In this document: piece after piece, positions 21,943 through 33,463 of the stretch
Layout: each line of letters opens with the position of its first letter
How positions within the stretch are numbered: position 1 is the stretch's first letter
NCBI GenBank assembly: GCA_958450325.1
Contig: OY288242.1
Coordinates: 69,186,062-69,250,061, forward strand
Length of the DNA stretch: 64,000 bases
DNA from: Agrostemma githago
Taxonomy: Eukaryota; Streptophyta; Magnoliopsida; Caryophyllales; Caryophyllaceae
Direction: 5' to 3'
Made by a program: the position numbers and the translations under genes
Notes under the pieces: model-generated
Databases searched by the model: none
Told to the model about the DNA's origin: nothing
What the model saw: only the letters and a program-made list of their open reading frames with translations

Positions 21943-23188
21943 AGATCTGACAACCCTAGTGGGCGTGGATCGGTGTTCACGCGGTTGACAAATAGGACCA
22001 CCGATAGAGGAAGCGAGTACACCTGCAGAAGAGTGTCCCCAGAGCAAGCCGCCTCGGTAACCCGCCAGTCCCATAGAGGAACACACTTAACCCAGAGGGA
22101 GGACGAGAGTGAGTCCAAGTGGACTACGCCCGTTAAGAAAACCCCACGGAAAGGACGACCCACAGTGTCGCCATTCCACCCGGAGATGACGGAACACCTA
22201 ATACTAAGGGTAAAAGTTTCGAACATTCAGTTTGACGGGACGACGGATCCCGAAGACCACCTAGCGGCATACGAGAGCTACATGGCAATGTACGAGCTCG
22301 ACGTCGCCGTCTGGTGCGGGGCATTCCCCCACCACCCTCACCAGATTCGCCCAATCATGGTTCAGAGGGCTCCCAACAGCATCCATTCGTACCTTCAGAG
22401 GGCTCAGCACAACTTTCATTGATCAACACGCCGGAACCCATCGCAGGCAAATCATGACGGTAGATCTCATGACGATACGCCAGGGTCCGAAAGAGACTAT
22501 CCGGGAGTATGTCAAGAGGTTCGACTTGGAATGCTAGCAAATAATAACCATGGATGCGTCGACGGTCGCCTGCGCCCTGACTCATACTATGGCCGACGGC
22601 CCACTTAAAAGCCACCTACTTCGGGAAAGACCGACATCATTGGTAGAGGTGAGAGGAATAGCGGAAGGGTACATGAACGAAGAGGACTACAAGAAGCGAC
22701 ACGATGACACATTGCTGCCCAGGACTCGCCGCCCTCCCAAAGAAAGGGCCACGAGCCCGGCGGACGAGAAGGAGCCCTCCAGAAGAAACAGAAACTGCGG
22801 GGAAAGGAGAAGTGAAAGGACGGCTTACATACCCTATTTTGAGCATTACGCTGCGCTCAACCGGCCAAGGACATAAATCTTTGATATAGAGAAGCACAGC
22901 GGGAAATGGGGGAATTCTAAGCCGATCAGGGTTGGACCCCGGACCGACCAGAACAAGTACTGCGCGTTCCATGATCAGAAGGGACACACCACTAAAGAGT
23001 GTCGTAAACTAAAAGACGAAATCGAGGGCCTCATACGCCGAGGATCGTTGGCGGCGTATGAAGCAAGGAACCTGCACAACAACAACAACGCCGACAAAGG
23101 CAAAGACAGACCTAAGAGGAGAAAGAAAGCCAACGTCATCCACGTGGTGGACGATGAGGCACCTAGAGGAGGAAGAAGCCGACGATAG
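21206..23188 (+). pseudogene. gag: gag of Tat-B (frameshifted)
   Basis: The first frame starts near ATG 21206 and shifts at about 21540 into a long Arg/Ser-rich stretch. That stretch includes a (GA)n run at 21911-21939 coding for Arg-Glu repeats. The capsid part begins at PFHPEMTEHLILRVKVSNIQF and has DGTTDPEDHLAAYESYM, matching the Tat gag pattern. The frame shifts back near 22430 (MTIRQGPKETIREYVKRFDLEC, stop, QIITMD...). A zinc knuckle CAFHDQKGHTTKEC lies near 22960-23000. Stops include TAG within 22535-22545, TAA at 22874-22876 and TAG 23186. Confidence 0.8.
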
Positions 23189-23731
23189 ATTAAGCGACAC
23201 CTGAGAGAATTGTTGCAGCATATCTGCTACGCCGACCAGCCGAAACTAACCGTCATCCCAACCCTTAGCATCACAGCCGACGATTATGAAAATGCGATAT
23301 ACCCTCACATCGACCCGTTGGTCCTAGCAGTGAAAATCTGGGACCATGTGGTCAAGAGATGTATGATAGACACATACGCCTATACCAATTTGCTATACAG
23401 AGAGGCCTTCAAGCAAATGGGGCTCGACAAAAGGCATCTCAAGCCGACGGCCGGCGCGTTGTACGGGTTCTCAGGGACCGGCGTGGTACCTATGAGGACG
23501 ATAGACCTCCTCGTGACGTTTGGAGAGGGGGCAACAACGAGGACGACGACGACCCAGTTCGTAGTAGTAGACACCAAGTCAGTCTATAACGCGCTGATTG
23601 GCCGGATAATCCTCGACGAGGTGCATGCCCTAGTATCCATACGAGCCCTGACCATGGCCTATGTCACCAACAATAACACCGAAGGAAACCTATACGGTGA
23701 CCAGAAGTCGGCCAGGTCCTACACTCGGTAG
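23189..23731 (+). pseudogene. Aspartic protease of Tat-B (D-T-G motif destroyed)
   Basis: It continues the gag frame. The Tat protease pattern is clear: ITADDYENAIYPHIDPLVLAV, then MIDTYAYTNLLYREAF, GLDKRHLKPTAGALYGFSG and FVVVDTKSVYNALIGRIIL. The active site, D-T-G in functional enzymes, reads D-T-Y, so the protease is dead even though this stretch has no stop. It ends at TAG 23729. Confidence 0.75.
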
Positions 23732-25083
23732 CCTTAAAATGATCCCAGGAGGAGATCAAGGGTAAAAGGAAAGCCAACTCCTGCCCCGACGTTGAGGGGA
23801 GCCATGGCCTCCAAAGCGCTCAAAATCACGGAGCAAGTCGCCTCCATCCCTGAACGCTTAGAGCCCGGGGGTAGAGTATGATGGTGGAACTGGAGCCTGG
23901 CTGGCACGCCTTCATAGGGGCTGACTTAGAGTCGGGATAACAGCAACGCCTCGTCAACCTACTAAAAGAAAACGTTGACGTATTTGCCTACTCTGCAGAC
24001 GAGATGCCAGAAGTGGACCCTGAGGTCACGATGCATCAGTTAAACGTCAACCCAACTTACCGGCCGGTCAAGTAGTAAAAGAGAACCATGTCGACAGAGA
24101 AGGACGAGGCCATCCACGAGGAAGTGGACAAGCTGCTGAAGGTCGAATTCAAAGAACCTTGCAATTACCCGGAGTGGTTACCAAACGTAGTAATGGTAAA
24201 GAAATCATCAGAAGCCTGGCGTATGTGCGTCGACTTCACCAACCTCAATAAGGCATGCCCAAAGGATTGCTACCCGCTGCCAAGGATTGACCACTTGGTG
24301 GATACCACCAGCGGCCACTCCATGTTGAGTTTCCTGGATGCCTTCTCTGGCTACCACCAAGTCTTCCTGTGGGTACCGAACAAGGTCAAATGCGCATTTA
24401 TTACCAGTGCTAGCACATTCTTGTACAAGAAAATGTTGTTTGGCCTGAAGAACGCTGGCGCCACCTATCAAAGACTAGTAGATAAGATTTTCCAAGGACA
24501 GCAGGGCAAAAACATGGAGATGTATGTGGATGACGCGATTGTCAAAAGCAAAGAGGAGGAGAAACACCTAGACGACTTAAAAGAAACGTTCCAGTCATTA
24601 AGAAAGTACAAAATGAAGTTGAACCCCAAGAAATGCACATTCAAAGTAAGGTCGGGAAAGTTTCTAGGCTTCTTGGTAAGCACCAGAGGAATAGATACCA
24701 ACCCAAATAAGGTCAGAGCTATACAAGACCTACCGGAACCAAGAACGATAAGGGATATCCAAATACTCACGGGGAGGATGGCCGCCCTAGCACGATTCAT
24801 CTGTAGGGCAGCCGATAAGTCCACCTCATTCTTCGAAGTGTTGAAGGGGAATAAGCAGTTCAAGTGGGAAGAAGAGCAGAAAAGAGCATTTGCAGATCTG
24901 AAGGAACACTTAAAGACGTTGTCAACCCTAGCGCGACTAATAAAAGGCGAAAAGTTGTATGTATACATTGTTGTTACCAATGTGACGGTAAGCGCCGTCA
25001 TACTCAGAGAAGAGGATAAAAACAGCCAATCTACTTCATCAGCCACACATTGGGACCGGCAGAAAGGAACTACCCAATGGTAG
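23732..25083 (+). pseudogene. pol: Reverse transcriptase of Tat-B
   Basis: The N-terminal part is broken by stops, including near 23938 and 24076. It has FAYSADEMPEVDPEVTMH, the Tat motif before the polymerase. From 24088 a 331-codon open frame has WRMCVDFTNLNKACPKDCYPLP, MLSFLDAFSGYHQVFL, LFGLKNAGATYQRLVDKIF and the catalytic YVDD (MEMYVDDAIVKSK, about 24520-24535). The thumb GKFLGFLVSTRGI and connection GRMAALARFI follow. The catalytic core is intact. A frame change near 25050 leads into RNase H. Confidence 0.85.
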
Positions 25084-25770
25084 AAAAGGCGGCGTACGCC
25101 GTGGTAATAGCTGCCAGGAAGCTGCGCCCTTACTTTGATGCACAGCGAATCACCGTCCTAACAATGTTGCCTCTTGAGAGGGCATTAGAAAAATTCAAAA
25201 AGTCAGGGAGGATGCTGAAGTGGGCCGTCGAGCTAAGCGGCCTGGGAATTGTCTACCAGTCAAGGACGGCAATAAAAGCACAAGCACTAGCCGACTTCCC
25301 GGCACTCCGGCAGGAGCAAGGGAAGTATTCACCGACGGTTCGGCCACCAGCAACGGCTCAGGCGTCAGCGTCGTCTTGACTAGCCCCGACGAGGAAGTTT
25401 TCTAGCACGCCTTGAAGTTCACCTTCCAAGCATCCATCAACGAGGCCGAGTATGAGGCTATCATCGCAAGAATCCACCTCACTAGAGCATCCGGCGCCGA
25501 GCGGATCATTGTGTCGACGGACTAACAACAAGTCAAAAACAAAATCAATGGGGAATATGAGGCTAGGGAGCCGGCGATGGCGCTATACTTGGAAAGGATA
25601 AATATGAGGCTAGGGAACCGTCGATGGCGCTATACTTGGAAAGGGTGAAGGAGGATTTATCCAAACATAAGTCATACAAAGTCAAACAAGTACCAAGATC
25701 CCAGAACAACTGGGCCGACGCCCTGTCCAAACTGGCGAGCTCCAGCCTGTAGGACATCCGACAGTCCGTC
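25050..25770 (+). pseudogene. RNase H and second RNase H of Tat-B
   Basis: The first part reads GPAERNYPMVEKAAYAVVIAARKLRPYF, the C-terminal region of the gypsy RNase H. The second, archaeal-type RNase H begins near 25330 with VFTDGSATSNGSGVSVVL. It continues as NEAEYEAIIARIHL and IIVSTD, where a stop follows the Asp near 25523. A 47-bp tandem duplication (25554-25647) lies in the domain and shifts the frame. The tail NNWADALSKLASSSL carries the last conserved Asp. Confidence 0.7.
25554..25647 (+). repeat. 47-bp tandem duplication inside the Tat-B RNase H
   Basis: Units 25554-25600 and 25601-25647 both begin AATATGAGGCTAGGGA and differ at a few bases. The unit length is not a multiple of three, so the duplication is itself a frameshift. 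The base differences show that it is not recent. Confidence 0.8.
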
Positions 25771-25799
25771 TGGGTAGATGTTAGACAAGAAAAAAGTAT

Positions 25800-26285
25800 C
25801 TCGACGAAGGCGAAGGACCAGTGCGGCATCCACAACATAGAAAGCGGGGACGACGATGATTGCAGGGCACCCATTATAAAGTACATAACAAGCAAGCAGT
25901 TGCCGGACGACCCGGCTAAGGACAGACGCATGCCGACCATGGCCTCAAGATATATGATGATAGAAGACAAGCTGTACAAGAAGGGGGTGTTGGCGCCTAT
26001 CTTAAAATGCCTAAGGCCTTTGGAGGCGACAGAGGTGCTGGACGACATCCACTCTGGGATGTACGGCCACCACATAGGCGGACGGAACCTGGCTCACAAG
26101 GTGGTGAGAACCGGCTACTACTGGCCGACCATCCTATACAACGCCAGAGAATTGACCAAGAAGTGCCGCAACTGCCAAATTCACTTGCCAGTAATGCACA
26201 CGCCTGCCAGAGAGCTACAGCCAATCCTGAATCCAATACCCTATAGTGGTCGTGGACTACTTCTCCAAGTAGGTGGAGGCGGAGG
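25800..26285 (+). pseudogene. Integrase of Tat-B, part 1 (zinc-binding domain)
   Basis: The H2C2 domain is well kept: DIHSGMYGHHIGGRNLAHKV and TKKCRNCQIHLPVMH. After ELQPILNPIPY the expected WGMDLLGPF-type segment with the first catalytic Asp is missing, and sequence resumes at VVVDYFSK, stop, VEAE. A deletion removed the first active-site residue. A solo Tat LTR then splits the gene at the GGAGG target site. Confidence 0.78.
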
Positions 26286-26703
26286 TGTAGACACCCACAT
26301 TTTGACCGCCAGGTGTCTATAGCAGTTTCCGACAAACACCCGATGATGATCGGACGCAAACGTGCTTTAATGTACTCGAAAATGGGCTCGAAATCATGGA
26401 TATTTAGCTTGGGCTTTTTACGGAGTACAAATTTCACAAAACCAACCTCAAATTCAGGCCCAGTGGGTCGTTTCGAGTCAAATAAGACTAATTTGGGTCG
26501 AATCCGACACCGGGGGTAAAACCGTCTTTTAGCGACCGAGTCAAACCCGGTCAAAGATATTTTCTCGAGACGCGTGAGTCAGCCGTGTCACCTCACGTGG
26601 CTTATTCGAGCTCAAACTCCACAAAAAATCAGCTACACAAATATTAAACAATTCCGTTAAAAGTAGAATCGATCTCAAGTAGGAATCCTATCTGAATACC
26701 GAA

Positions 26704-26742
26704 TCGAGCATTCGACCGAGCATGGGATACCCGGCCGAGCAG
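26704..26742. promoter_or_regulatory. Weak U3 motif cluster of LTR T1
   Basis: TCGACCGAGCA (about 26712) and CGGCCGAGCA (about 26732) lie 19-20 bp apart, with a third CGAGCA nearby, about 125 bp before the TATA box. They share the CGNNCG core but have lost one arm of the palindrome seen in LTR A at the same place. Confidence 0.5.
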
Positions 26743-27613
26743 GCTGTTTTCAACCGGTTTCCTTTTCTTCTTTGCCAAGTAACGGAGTTCTCGTTCCTCA
26801 CAACTTCTTAAATTTCCTATCCCGATTGGTATTTCTTCTCGTACAAGCAAGGCTACCTCTACTCCTATAAATAGGACCTTCCCATCACACAATTACACCA
26901 CCCAATATTATACACAGCCGTTCATACATCGACACATACAATTCCCGACATTCTACATCCAAAACCGAAGGAACCGGCCCCTATACCCGTCACCCTTCAC
27001 GTCCGGCCAAAAACCACCACAACTCACCGACATTAACCCGACGCTCCCGTGCCTTAGCCACATTCCGACGAGCCCCGATCCGAGTTAACAAAAGCATGTA
27101 GGTTGAGGGTGTAATCAAACCCGACTTCTCCTTTCTTTTCTCTCTCTCGTTTTTTTACGGGTCGTCGGTTGTCATCGTTTTTTTATGGGGTCGTCCATCT
27201 TTTTTTATTTCTAATATCGATATTACTAAAACTATTTTCATATAACGAAACGTTCTTAAAATACGATATCGATTCTCTAATCGAATATCGTATCTAACAA
27301 GAACAAAATTAACTAATTCTCGTTGATGCTAAATAAATCGTCACATCTTTTTTTAAACAAAATTCGACGATCTTATACCCGGAGAGAATTAACATCTTTT
27401 TCGTTCAAAATTCTTTTTTTTACTTTTCGTTCGAAACAAACCTTTTTTTACAAAACTTTCTCTAAAATTCATTCCGAATATTCGATATCGATTTCATAAT
27501 CGAATATCGGATACGACGAATATCGAGAGCATAAACCGAGTACAAATTAATTCGTATTTGTACGCGGTTTATCAAATTTTTCGAACAACGAGCGAAATCG
27601 GGACAGGCCCGCA

Positions 27614-27921
27614 CGCGAGTCGCGCCCCTAACAGGCGACTCGCGTACGAGTCTGAACCCGCGCTCCTTTTTTAGCTTTTCTCGTTCGTTTTTATTATTTA
27701 TTCTACGAAACGACTTCTAAAATTTGTATCTTTTCTAAAACTATTCCGAGTATTTGATATTGATTTCATAGTCGACTATCAAATATAACGAATATCGAAA
27801 ATATTAAGTCGAGCACGAATTATGCAATATTCGTACGCGGTTTAATAAAAACATCAAACTTTCAAAAATCGACCTCGAAACAGGCCGGGGCGCGAGTCGC
27901 GCGCACCCCGGGCGAGTCGCG
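27614..27921. repeat. Palindrome pairs of LTR T1 (GCGAGTCGC), 20-bp spacing
   Basis: Sites start at 27615 and 27635 (the second inverted, GCGACTCGC) and at 27892 and 27912. Each pair is exactly 20 bp apart. The first pair follows CGGGACAGGCCC and lies where LTR A carries its ACTCGGTCGAGT array. The location is kept but the motif has been replaced. Confidence 0.8.
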
Positions 27922-28694
27922 GGCAACGCTGGAAACGTGACCCGTTTTCCTTTTTTTTCATTATTTTTCGAACATCGTTTTTTATACAAAACAACGTCTT
28001 TTTAACAATATTTTTCAGATTTCGATCAATATTTTCTCAACCTTGCATATTCATCATATTTGCTATATTATTTCTTCACAAATCGATACTAACTCGTTTG
28101 TTCATCTTGTAGCAAATTCATTCTTTTTTATCGTTTGTTTTATTATACTAAAACGAACCTCACATGCTAAATTCAACTTCGACGTTAAATTTTTCATGCA
28201 TTAAACGACTTAGCAACCCATTCAATTATTCACATGCTTAGGAAAACAATGTTTGCATATCATTCATCGTTCAACTAACGCGCGTATTCAAAAATCAAAC
28301 GATATCCTAGTAGAGGCCGCTATGTGCGGGCGGGGTTGGCTGTTCTTTGTGAACTTCCCAACACTTACCCTCACCCCTTACTCAGAACCTCGGTTTCCGG
28401 ATGTCCGAAACCATTGGCAACGAGAGTCATTCAATACATGATATCCGATCAAGTCGGTATCGGTATCAAATGCTAAGGGACGAACCCAATAAACTCTGAC
28501 ATCGGAAATGGGCCATATTTTGTACATGGCCCACTACGACATAGAGTGGGTTCGAACGGGCCCGAACTCTCCTAAAGTTCGGTGGCGACTCCTACTTCGA
28601 TTTATATTTCAATTTGACCATCTCATATGGAGATTCATTCGCCTCCCCAAACCCGTGCGTGGCCGCGTCGGGGTGGACCTATGTCATGTCCACA

Positions 28695-29545
28695 GGAGGC
28701 CATCCCGAACATCCACGACCCGATCGTAAGGAAAGTAATCTGGCGCGACGTGATAACCAGGTTTGGGATGCCGAAGGTGCTAGTCTTTGACTACGACCGT
28801 CAGTTCGACAACCCCCCTCCCCCATCAGAGAATGGTTAGGAGGCTTGGGAATTGTTGTAGCCTACTCCGCTGTATGCCACCCTCAGACAAATAGCCAAGC
28901 CAAGTCGGCCAATAAAAAAATCCTCAATGGGCTGATGAAAATATTGGAAGACCTCAAGGGGAGGTGGGCTGACGAGCTCCCCAACGTACTTTCGTCATTA
29001 AGAACCACACAGAAGGCGACCACCGGCCACTCATCATTCGGTCTCGTCTACGGAGCTGAAGTTTTGCTCCCAATAAAGGTGTGCATCCCGTCAGCTTGCA
29101 ACTGCTACTTATTCCAAGGGGATGCAAATGAGGCGGCCATGGCAGAGGCTCTGACCTGGTGAACGAAACCAAGGAGGAGGCACACGTCAACCTCGTGGCA
29201 TATCAATAGCGCATGAAGAGAGCATACAACCAAAGAGTGAACCATAGGAAATTCCAAGTGGGGGACCTCGTCCTTAGAAAGGCGACAGCAGTTGGCAGAG
29301 CCAATGAGCACGGAAGGCTCAGTGCAAACTGGGAGGGCCCGTACGAAATAACCCAAGTCACGGGGGCCAAGCACATTCAGGCTCAAGGACGGCGAGTGGC
29401 GTTATCTGCCGTCACATTGGAATGCAGATATTATCAGGCGGTACTATGTTTAGGGGCGCGTGGACCCACATTTTGTTTGGATAGATGGCAAGGGACAATC
29501 AGGATTGTCGACGACCCTACCTTTCAAAACTTTTTAACGTTTTAA
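28695..29545 (+). pseudogene. Integrase of Tat-B, part 2 (core and C-terminus)
   Basis: It resumes after the solo LTR with EEAIPNIHDPIVRKVIWRDV and RFGMPKVLVFDYDRQFDN, which carries the second core Asp region. A short Pro-rich break with a stop near 28839 follows. Next comes VVAYSAVCHPQTNSQAKSANKK, where the third catalytic residue, normally Glu in a GQAE-type motif, reads Lys. The C-terminal GPY motif (SANWEGPYEITQV) is kept from 29213 on. Together with part 1, at least two of the three catalytic residues are lost. Confidence 0.78.
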
Positions 29546-30418
29546 TGAAGGAGGAATTTCCCTTGTTATCTACTTGCTCCTTGTTCAGTACCTTCTCAAG
29601 CAACAAGCAGGGGGCAATAAGGAGGAGAGCCTCTATTCAACTTAGCACAAGGAATGGATACCCCATCAAAAATTGGCTAGGGACCCCCATCCGTAGAATG
29701 GTGCATAAGCCCAAGTCCGTCCCGATACCATAGCTCCAGGCAGTAAACGGCTAGAGACCTCCATCCACAGAATGGGGACATAAGCCCAAGTTCGTCTGGA
29801 TGGCATATATCCAGGCGGCAATGGCTAAGGACTCTCATCTACAGAATGGGGGAATAAGCCCAAGTTCGTCTGGATGTCATAGCTCCAAGAGACAATAGTT
29901 AGGGACCTTCATCCACAAAATGAGAGCATAATCCCAAGTCTCTAGACACCGCAGCCCCAGGCGCCGGCTAATCCCCAGGCCTTAAACGTGCTGCCAAGAC
30001 AGACCAACCTAAGGCACCAAATGTCATTTAGCATCAAGACTGGCGGAGAGGATCGAAGTTGGGACAAGCAACATTGTAAGTATAAGAAGATAAGAAATAA
30101 ATCTACACAAAATAAAGGGCGTCCGAAGTGCCAAAAGTTTGGTACAAGACGTAGTCAAAAGTCAAAATAAGGCTACGACCATTACAAATTGGCAGCCGTC
30201 CTCTAAGGATCAAGTGCCACCTACGACGAAACAAAGAGGAAAAGTGGTAAATCATAAAGGGAAAGCCTATGCCTATGCCCCAAGGGTAGGTGCTAGGAGA
30301 TCTACAAAAAGCCTCAAAGGGGGGCAGAGGAGTGAGCAGTGTCGGCTCGCTCATCTGTCGCCCCCTCCTCTCTCTCCCTAAGGGTACAAGAGGCACAGGA
30401 GGACGAAGGCCCAACTTC
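29546..30418 (+). other. 3' untranslated region of Tat-B with tandem repeats; no gene seen
   Basis: It contains a four-unit tandem repeat (29675-29965), then a spacer before the C-terminal end of the antisense ORF at 30419. Plus-strand frames here lack any recognisable domain. Confidence 0.5.
29675..29965 (+). repeat. Four tandem copies of a 74-bp repeat
   Basis: Units begin at 29675, 29749, 29823 and 29897, each close to GGCTAGRGACC followed by CATCCACAGAATGGGG and AAGCCCAAGTTCGTC. The first three are exactly 74 bp; the fourth is shorter. Tandem repeats between pol and the 3' LTR are known in Retand-like Tat elements. Confidence 0.85.
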
Positions 30419-31541
30419 CTATTTGGGAGGAGAGTGAGGCGTCGCCGAAGTCTCCTCAACCTCTTTCTGGTCATCCTCCTTCATAAGCCCGTCATCGAGG
30501 CGGCGATAAATTTTGTTATACCGCTTATAATCAAAGCCAGGGTCGTACTCCTCTTTCTCCAGCTCGGCAATTTCTCTAGACTTATCCGACACGGCGCCCT
30601 CAGCCGTCAAGAGCTTTTGCTTCAGCGCCTCTATGTCAGCTACGACGACACCTAACTAATCTTTAGTGGATTGTACTTCGCTAAGCGCGGCATCAAGCCT
30701 GTCCTCCACAGCCTTCGTCGCCGGAACACACAAGGCATGCACGTCAGAAAGGGCCGTCAACTCCTTTTCCATTACTGACCGGTGCTACTCCTCGGCCTCC
30801 ACCTTCCGCTTCGCCTCGTGCAGTGAGGCCTTCAAAGATTCCACCTCGCCCAGAACTGGAGCGGCCACAAGGGCCTCCTCCACCGACATCTTGATCGCCC
30901 TCAGGTTCAGGGCAGCAATGGTAAGGCCGTCGGCCACTCAGCGGTAGAACGCATTAAGTTGAGCGGGAGTTCGAGGACGCTCAACTGAGGAGATATCTCC
31001 CTCAAGCATCTTGAAGAAATTGAGGTCAGACAAAGAGTCGTGCCCGCCGGACTAGGAGGGAAGGGGGGCGTCTACTGCGGCGGCCACGTCGCGTCTAATT
31101 GCCTCATCCTTAGAAGCCTCCAGAACAGCGACGATCCCCTACAGATCCATGCCCATCCCAGGACAGAGGGGCGACATCTCGGTGTGTTTTTTGGCGGTCG
31201 GCTCATCACACGCGGCCATCGCCTCCGAGGCAGACGCCGACGTATTGCCTCGGAAGACAATTACGGTGACCAAAGGAGGAATGGTCGGCCGAGAAGAGGT
31301 AACCACCTCATAAGCTCCAACGCCTCCTTGATCACCGGCACAGCTACGAGCCGCCTCAGTGACATGAGATGGCGACGGTAGAGCCTGCTTCTTCCGGGGA
31401 TGCTCCAATGACGAAGCGACCACCTATTTCCTCAACTTAGAGGCCCTCGGCCTGCCGTATGTCATAATTGTAAATCGGTCAACAGGCGGAAGAGGTGGCC
31501 GAGCTGCAAAAGGGCAGAGTAAACTGACTACCCCCAGCAGG
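30419..31541 (-). pseudogene. Antisense ORF of Tat-B, C-terminal part (coiled coil)
   Basis: On the minus strand this encodes a Lys/Glu-rich helical region with several stops. Pieces include KMSVEEALVAAPVLGEVESL, AVEDRLDAALSEVQSTK and TAEGAVSDKSREIAELEKEE. It ends EEYDPGFDYKRYNKIYRRLD ... EETSATPHSPPK, stop at 30419. Its N-terminal half lies at 48760-50008, across the Athila insertion, whose target duplication GTGAG marks the split. Antisense ORFs with a C-terminal coiled coil are common in plant gypsy elements. Function is unknown. Confidence 0.65.
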
Positions 31542-31546
31542 GTGAG

Positions 31547-32986
31547 TGATGCGCGTATTTTATATACACTTTTTATGCCTTTTATACGCGCATTCCCGTG
31601 TTTATCAAGTAGTGTAAGCTACCATTTTGCCCCGAATTGGCTACTTTGTGGTGTAAATTATCTTTTTGCAGGAACGAAAGCCACAGGAGCTAAAGCGAAC
31701 CAAAACCGAGCCAAAACGAAGTTGGAAAGAGTTGATCGCTGAACAGGGAGTAAGAGTCGACCAACTATCAGAATAGTCATTCGACCATGACGATAGTCGA
31801 CCGACAGTTACTATAGTCGGCCGACTATTCTGGAATCTGCAGAAGATCAAATTAGTCAATATTAGTCGACCGACTATTAAAATAGTCGGCCGACTATTTT
31901 CCGGGCCGCGGACAGATTTCATGTTATGCAAGCAGTTTCCTAATCAGTTTTAACTCTCTCTAAATTGTGTAAATAGGGCTTTTCAGCCACATTAGAATTC
32001 ACTTTTACTTTTACTTCTCCAATCTTCTCTACTCCTCCTTAAACTTCTCTTTAGATCTCTTCTCCTTCTTCTCTTAGAATTACGTTTAGTTTAATTTTCC
32101 TCTTAGAAACTCGATTATTGTAAGATTGCAACATTCGAATCGCCTTCATTCCTTTTGGTAATTTAATCTAATATTTCTTCCTTCTTCTTCGTTCTTGATT
32201 GTTCTTAATCTTCATTCTTGATAGTTCTTAATCTTTGATTGTTCTTCTTCTTCATACTTAATTATTCTTAATCTTTGTTTTATGTTTGTCGTAATTTTTT
32301 TATTATTCATCATGTTTAATCTAGTAAAATCGTTTACTAATATTGTTATTCTTGATTTAATTATGAGTAGCTAATTTCCTTCGCTAGGATTTAGGGGATC
32401 TGCGAATTGAATGTGGTCGCTAAATAATTTATATATATGTTAATGATATTGTGTCTGAGTTGTCAATTGTAGCATTTAATTGAGATTAATTGATTAAGTC
32501 GATGTAATTGATTAATTAAATTCAGTAAACTTAAACCTAAGATCGGAAGCCTGGTAAAAGTTAGACCTGCTACAACACATTAGTTTGCCCTAATAAGATC
32601 GGAAAACTTTAGACGCATGCTAGGGTGAATAGCGGACCGGAAGGACCTTTTCATTACCTCTTAGACCAATATCTGCAACAGACCTGTGACTTAGACCGTG
32701 ACCATATGAGATTCGTAGTGAACCGACAATCCTAGTTTTCTCTCTATATTTATTTATCCTTATTCATCTTATTTATTTTAGTTATTCTTCTTTTTACTTC
32801 TTTTCCTTCACCACTTTTAGATTAGTTAAACACAAAAACAAAAACTCCCGATTTGGTTACTTAGATAAACTTTAATTACGAGTAGAACTTATTTGTCTCC
32901 TTGTGGATACAATCCTGACTTTCCTAGCTATATTTTTAGTTAGACCTAAATTGGTTATCTTTGATAGGTATACGACTAGCTTATCA
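31547..32986 (+). repeat. 5' LTR of B2
   Basis: It begins TGATGCGCG and ends GCTTATCA. The palindrome array lies at 31755-31897. The TATA position reads TGTAAATAG (31968), while the 3' LTR keeps TATAAATAT (47738). The closing CCTTGTGGATACAATCCTGA block is shared in pattern with the other Athila-type LTRs at 50764 and 53279. Confidence 0.9.
31755..31897. promoter_or_regulatory. U3 palindrome array of B2 (AGTCGGCCGACT), 20-bp period
   Basis: Sites begin at 31755, 31775, 31795 and 31815, then 31864 and 31884. Within each group the spacing is exactly 20 bp. The best sites are AGTCGGCCGACTAT and AGTCGACCGACTAT. The array ends about 70 bp before the TATA position. Confidence 0.88.
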
Positions 32987-32991
32987 AATTT

Positions 32992-33009
32992 TGGCGTCGT
33001 TGCCGAGGA
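32992..33009 (+). other. Primer-binding site of B2
   Basis: TGGCGTCGTTGCCGAGGA lies 5 bp after the LTR end. It resembles the TGGCGCCGTTGCCGGGG type known from Athila elements. Confidence 0.8.
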
Positions 33010-33091
33010 GACGGTGTATTTCTACTTGTTATTTTAGTTTATCTTTTGTCGTAGGGAACTTTAGTTCATTGAGACCGTTCTCACCGTTTCC

Positions 33092-33463
33092 ATGAGGATT
33101 ATTATAGATTTTCCACAGGAACCCGATGAGACTTTTGGAGCTTATATGGAGAGGTTTTGCGATTGGCTTAGCTCTCTCAAATCCGCTCGTTTCACTAATG
33201 AAACACTTATTCTTACAGTCATTAAAGGTATGACAGACTCTACAAAAGCCTATATATTTTCCACTTTTAAGGATTTTGAAAGCAAATCCTACGAAGAGGT
33301 GATAGAGTACTTTGACTGGTTAGATGAAGAAAGTGTGAAGCCCGATTTTTCACTTTATTTGACTAATGATGAACCCGTTGGTGAGACTAGTAATGCAGTT
33401 ATCTTTACGGGACCTTATTTTGATAATGAGATAGGTTGTGATGAAAGTTATGACATTTTGTGA
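33092..33463 (+). pseudogene. gag: Short gag remnant of B2
   Basis: A 123-codon frame reads FPQEPDETFGAYMERFCDWL, then SSLKSARFTNETLILTVIKG and KSYEEVIEYFDWLDEES. This follows the pattern of the Athila capsid stretch (an -AWERFK- helix, then a Y.EA.E.L..M segment) but is much shorter than a real gag. It may be a remnant or a reduced gene of a non-autonomous family. Translation after 33463 has no recognisable domain. Confidence 0.5.

Larger units (their letters stand above)
26286..28694 (+). mobile_element. Solo Tat LTR (T1) inserted in the Tat-B integrase, TSD GGAGG
   Basis: It starts TGTAGACACC and ends TGTCCACA, and is flanked by GGAGG at 26281-26285 and 28695-28699. No internal region is present, so it is a solo LTR left by recombination. 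It has a TATA box at 26866-26873 (TATAAATA) and the embedded TGGCGACTCC at 28583-28592. It belongs to the same superfamily as LTR A, but its palindrome motif is different (GCGAGTCGC). Confidence 0.93.
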
